Assembly: GCF_023343835.1 (NCBI RefSeq) | Contig: NC_064447.1 | Location: 744,001-808,000, forward strand | Length of the DNA: 64,000 nt | Reading direction: 5' to 3' | Source of the DNA: Lagopus muta | Lineage: Eukaryota > Chordata > Aves > Galliformes > Phasianidae | Shown: in pieces, positions 59,201 to 64,000 of the stretch | Position numbering within the stretch: the stretch's first letter is position 1 | How the letters are laid out: each line of letters begins with the position of its first letter | Notes under the pieces: generated by a model | Seen by the model: only the letters and a program-made list of their open reading frames with translations | Database searches by the model: none | Told to the model about the DNA's origin: nothing | Program-made: the position numbers and the translations under genes

Positions 59201-62200
59201 GGGAAGATTCGAGCTTCATAATGAATGTACCTGGTATTTCAATGCTGCAAGTCAATCAGGTTATCAATGGGGGACAAATTCTTACTTTTTCAGCTAGTTT
59301 TCAAGAAGTGCACTTCTAACAAAATCCATTGTTTGTTTTTGCTGTTTTTGTTGTTTGTTTGTTTTTGCTCCTTTAGGCTTGTTTATCACCACCTACAATA
59401 AATTCATCTTCAGCAGTCATGAACTTTGCTCCTTAAAGTGTCTCTGAAGATCACTTTTCTGTGGGCACTAGTGCATTGTCCTTCAGGTTTTGACCTGAGA
59501 AATAAATGTGAAGATAACATCTTGAGTGATCTGTATGAACAGAGAATCAAAGAAACTAGAGCCTGGGTGCTCAAGAGGTGCTAGAAAGAATAACGGTATT
59601 GAAGACAGGGTGAAGAAGAACTATGAAGGTCTTGGAAATCATCCAGAAGAATTACACATCTTGAAGGAATAAGCCATTGGGATATTAAGAAGGTTGAAAA
59701 TCAAGACTATGCGTAATAGCTGGTTTTGTATGATCAGAAAGCTATCTTAGGATATCAAGTATGTCAGCTTGTTTTCCCAGAACACTGATTCAACTTTACC
59801 TTGTGTGTAATCATCGCTAGCATGCAGGGTATTTCCAGGAAAATGTGCTCTTTGAATTGATGTCTGGCTTCACAACAGGCATAGCAGTGCTATATTGGAG
59901 CATCACAATGCATCCTAACATGGCACCTCTAACTGTTGCAGCAAACAGATGTTGCTTTTGCAAGCTGAGTTCTGTTCAACATTTCTGTTGGTTGGCACAT
60001 TCCATGTATTACATCTTCACATGTTCAGTTTCAGCCATTTTTGTTCAATTCTACAGATCTAAGTTTTGATACTGTTGAGGAAGGCATTAGTATGGTTTTT
60101 ATGCATTGTTGCGATATGAGTTTGACATATTAAAGCTCTGGAATGAGGTTGCAATATATTCATTTTAACTTCCCTGGTCCAGAGTTTTTCCTGATTTCAA
60201 AAATCTTAGTTTATTTGTACTTTTAAGGTTTTTTTGCCTTCTTATTTTGGTCTGGAGAGAAAAAAAGAGAGATGATTTGTTAGGCCACTTCCAACAGGCC
60301 AAAGTTACCCCTTTTCTGAATAGCTCTGTCAGCTGGAGAAGTCTCTGGTTAACACTATATATGAGAAAATGTACTTGGTGCTCACCTGATCTTTCCAGAA
60401 GCACTAGAGCTTTGTAAGTGTTACATATGGATATGAATGATCTAGTAGATTTCTGATGAACATTTTTTTTTAATGAGAAAATGTGGATGGGGTCCTGACA
60501 GGTGCAGCCCACAAGGTCTTTTCCTTTCCGAGGGTGGTGATATTTGACCCTGTGGTGCTCCATGCTCTGTCCCCATGTCAGGGAGTTCCCCAGGGAATCA
60601 ACACAACCTTACAGTTCACCAGCAGGTGTCATTAATGGAGTGGTCAGTTGTGCTTTGAGCATTGCTAAGTGCTTTGGGCATTGCTAATGAAGAAACATGC
60701 TGCATTGGTGTCCTGGGAAGTTATGATTATTCTTGTTTCCATTCTACTTGCCAGCTCATACACCTGAGCTCTGCCTTGTTAGCTTTTCTCACCCTTTCAA
60801 ACCTTGTGCTCAGTGATTGCTTTCAGTTTCTGTTGTTTACCACTCAGTGTTTTTTCCCTGAAGTCATACACCTTATTTCTCACCTCTGACTGGATGACTG
60901 AAATGTTGTTGTGCTAGGCTCAGATACGTTACTAAGAACCAGATTGTAAAACAATAAACAGATTTGGAAAAGTGCTTTGGATGCTTCCAGTGAGAATGAG
61001 ATTTTGTAAGCCAAGATTTGATCACCACAATAGCTGAAGATAAGGTTTCAGGTCACAAAAGGAAATGGATTTCAAAATAAAGACATTAGTTTATCCAAAT
61101 TGATTTTCTTTTCAAGCATCACAGCTTGTAGTTCACTTTCACCTACGACTATTCAAAAAAAAGTCATCTTCCTCACCCTCTGTGATGTCCTTTGGTTGCT
61201 GAGAGAGCACATCCTTCACACCTCCACAGGGATGTGCTCTCAGAAGAAATGTCCTAACAAATTCTTATGCCAGCCAGCATCTTAGTGCAAGGGTTTCAAA
61301 TGGATGAAGAGAGATCTACAGTAAAGATTGCTAATTGGGTACAGCGTAGTGTCCAAATCTCTTCCTTTGATGAGTCTTAATAAAGGATTACATGGTAAAT
61401 TATCAAAGATTGTAAGAGTAAAACAGCTTAGACTAGAGGTATGTATAGAGAAATAATCAGCACCTGTTCAAAAACAAGGCCAGGGAAGTTAGTTAGAACC
61501 CAGATTACTGTAATCTATCAAATTCAGGCTTTGCAAAGATCATGCTTGAGCAGTGTTGTTTACACATGTATGTTCTGTAGCCTGTGACTAATTATGATTC
61601 TACCTGTGTTGTACTTGGCAAGGAGACAACATTTGTTCAAGGGGACTTTTGCCAGCCGTGCTGGTGAAAGTGCTTTTCAATAGATTCCAATTAAATGTTT
61701 TGTTAATATTTATTATTCACTGGTGGCAGTTGCTGGTAACACACATTTGCCCAGGGGAGGTTAAATGAAGCACAGCAGAGTTTTACTTGCTGGCGAAGGG
61801 TAGCAAATGATTCTTTGATTGTATACGCACTGCCTGGTATGTAAATTGCTGAGCAGTAAAGTCTACATGGAAACTCTCAAAATGGAACACAAACTTGTGT
61901 GAGGGACCTGAAGGCTGTGTGGCACTGTGGGTACACAGACTCAATGGTGTCCCACAAGCCCAGGGGACAGATGGAGTTGAAGCATCTCCCAAATCCATCT
62001 GTCACACTATCTCCTACCCCCAGTTATCAGTTGATCATATCCAAGCATTGTTTTCAGTCATGAACTTTTGAACTAGTAATTTTCGTCAGCCAAACTCCAC
62101 TTGAGTTAGCACAACAGCACATTTTTAGTAAAGTGGTGATTGTCCATTTTCAATAATATCTCTGTACATAGGCATTGTATGCTTGGAGCTATCTCCCCTC

Positions 62201-64000
62201 TTTGTTATCTGGAGTAAAGGTGAGAGAAAGGCAAGGCAAAGGTAAAGGCTTCCAAATATACGAAGTTTGGCAATTCCAGTCATTGAACCAAATTCCTGAA
62301 GTGCTGACCTTAGCACCTCTTTTTCATCGTCACATCAGATTTCAAGGATATAACCTAAGTATTTCTATCAAAGCCAAAGTTTTGGCCCCCAACTCAGACC
62401 TTTTGGTTTATACCAAAAAACTGTGCAACTACCACAGTCGGGGCTTTTTGAGCAATCAGTGCATCTGTTGTGCATTTGTATTAACCTCTTCTAATGTACT
62501 GTGGTACTGCTTCTGTCCTTATGCTATGCTGGCTGAAAATAACTCCAGGGGAATTAAGCTAGGATGAAGCTGTTGCAAAGACAAGAAGAATTATTGCGAT
62601 TTTCATGTGCATATGAGCATTTATGAATGATTATCAATTCTGAACCATGTTTTTCTTCCCCGGGATTTAAGAAGAGAGCTTAATGAGATGAACTGCTATC
62701 CTCAAGGTGCTCAAAACTTGTATTTTAAGGCAAAATAGGCAGATATTTGGTGTTTTAAAAAGTCAGAATTACTGGGAGGTAGTTCACAAAACCTCCAACT
62801 TTTTTTTTTCATAAAGCTTTGCTATGCTTCACATTGCTTTTGAGTGCTTTTTGAAGTAAGATTCTTGGCTGAGAGTGTTTCTTCTGCTCCATATTAGTAA
62901 CCAAACCATCTTGGCTCTGCAGACTAAATGATCTCCATAGTTGGTGCACACAGATATCTTTTTACTTAGTCATATCAAACTTAATTGATTGGGCTTATTT
63001 ATGTGCATGGGGACGTCATTCATACGATTAAAAACCGGTGATATTGGTGTGCTCACTGATACTCATTTACTGTCATTCAATTAATAAACATCTTTTTTTC
63101 TTTTTTTTCTTTTTTTTTTTTTTTTGCCTGGATTTAAATAATTTTTAGACTATCTGACCTTGGTTATAATGAAGTTCTCTAATGTTTGGACATTATGCAA
63201 AACAGCATTTGACTTTGTAAAGCTTGAGAAAGTGATTCAGCTTCCAGCTTTTAGGGCTCATTCCTGCTTGTGATTGTTGAGGAACCTCAGAGGCACTTAT
63301 GGGTTTGGTTGATCAATCTGACAGAAGTTGGCATGGGAGGGAAAGCGAGTTATTGGATCAGTTGAACCTGGCTTTAAATTTTGGGTTCAGTTCACACCAC
63401 AGAACTTGTCTTAAAGGCAGACTTTTACCAGATGCTTTATAGATTTGTAATTCTCTCCATGTATCAGGGCAAGGCCAGCGTGCACTTGGCCTCTTGCCTT
63501 TGCACAACATATTAGAGTGGTTGGGATAGAAATGAGAACATCATTTGCTGAGGTGGCACATGTTTTCATTAATCTGTCATCTTGCACCTTATAATAGGAT
63601 AGATAGCAGCTTCAGGATTGAGCCTCATATACAGGGGGTAGGAGCAGTGAAAATTAATTTTTTTTTCATTATCTTGAATGCTAACCCATCTGTCAGATAA
63701 TGTGCAGAACATTGCTTGTTGTGTTTTTCTATGGAGAAACTAATTAAAAGATTATAGCTTCTGTGTTTAATAGTCATTCAAAACGCATTGGTGACACTGC
63801 TTGCCATTCAAATTTCATCATGTTGAGTGCAGCAAAGGGAAAGCATGCTGGCACTTCCCTCTTCTGGATTCGTTTCCTCTCATTCACTCTCTAATCTGAT
63901 CTCCCAGGGTATCACGTGAGTGCCTCTGTTTGTTAATGAATGCCCAAAGTTAAATGAAACCCGGCGTCCAGCAGTGAGCAGGTTTACTTTGTGCAAGGAC
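56222..64000. other. No gene and no recognisable transposon
   Basis: These 7.8 kb are AT-rich and contain no CR1, LTR or mariner that I can see. Simple tracts are a GTT-rich tract (58,094-58,137), 22 A (58,510-58,531), a GTTT-rich tract (59,332-59,372) and a T-rich tract (63,092-63,125). Open frames are short and unsupported. Confidence 0.5.
58510..58531. repeat. Poly(A) run of 22
   Basis: There are 22 consecutive A with no upstream retrotransposon recognisable, so it is a simple repeat. Confidence 0.9.

Overview
The window looks like bird nuclear DNA, most likely from a galliform such as chicken. The evidence is about twenty CR1 LINE fragments (5'-truncated, with the avian CR1 3' end and its short ATTCTRTG-type tail), a remnant of a mariner element of the type known from galliform birds, and two solo LTRs. 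There are no prokaryotic features. I cannot place it on a named chromosome or scaffold.

Region 1 to about 5,040 is GC-rich and holds the only protein-coding gene I can support. It is the 3' part of a plus-strand, multi-exon gene whose first exon is cut by the window edge. Splice sites, unbroken frames and matching intron phases give a signal peptide, a string of small exons that are almost all phase 1-1, a transmembrane exon and a terminal cytoplasmic exon, with a stop at 4,935 and AATAAA at 5,017. The product would be a type I single-pass membrane protein of roughly 400 residues. I do not recognise the family. The locus has visibly grown by tandem duplication: a block of two to three exons plus introns (about 1,750-2,510) recurs at about 2,990-3,650, and intron blocks near 190-480 and 500-745 recur near 3,940-4,240 and 1,480-1,700.

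Region 5,100 to 6,530 is a cluster of three old CR1 fragments, and from there to 64,000 the DNA is AT-richer and I find no supported exon. It is intergenic or deep intronic sequence with CR1 copies in both orientations. One CR1 is nested inside another at 20,452-21,066 with a 5-bp target-site duplication. One CR1 near 56,000 lacks about 0.5 kb that its relative at 14,190-15,232 keeps. Two solo LTRs of one family lie at 12,584-12,878 (perfect 5-bp duplication) and 53,112-53,448 (5 bp with one mismatch). A decayed mariner lies at about 27,936-28,476; it keeps both ends of the transposase frame but not the catalytic middle. The last 7.8 kb (56.2-64 kb) has no recognisable transposon.

The items most worth a second look are the unrecognised membrane-protein gene with its duplicated exons and the LTR pair with a conserved E-box inverted repeat. 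Everything rests on reading the sequence by eye, so repeat subfamily names and exact boundaries are approximate.
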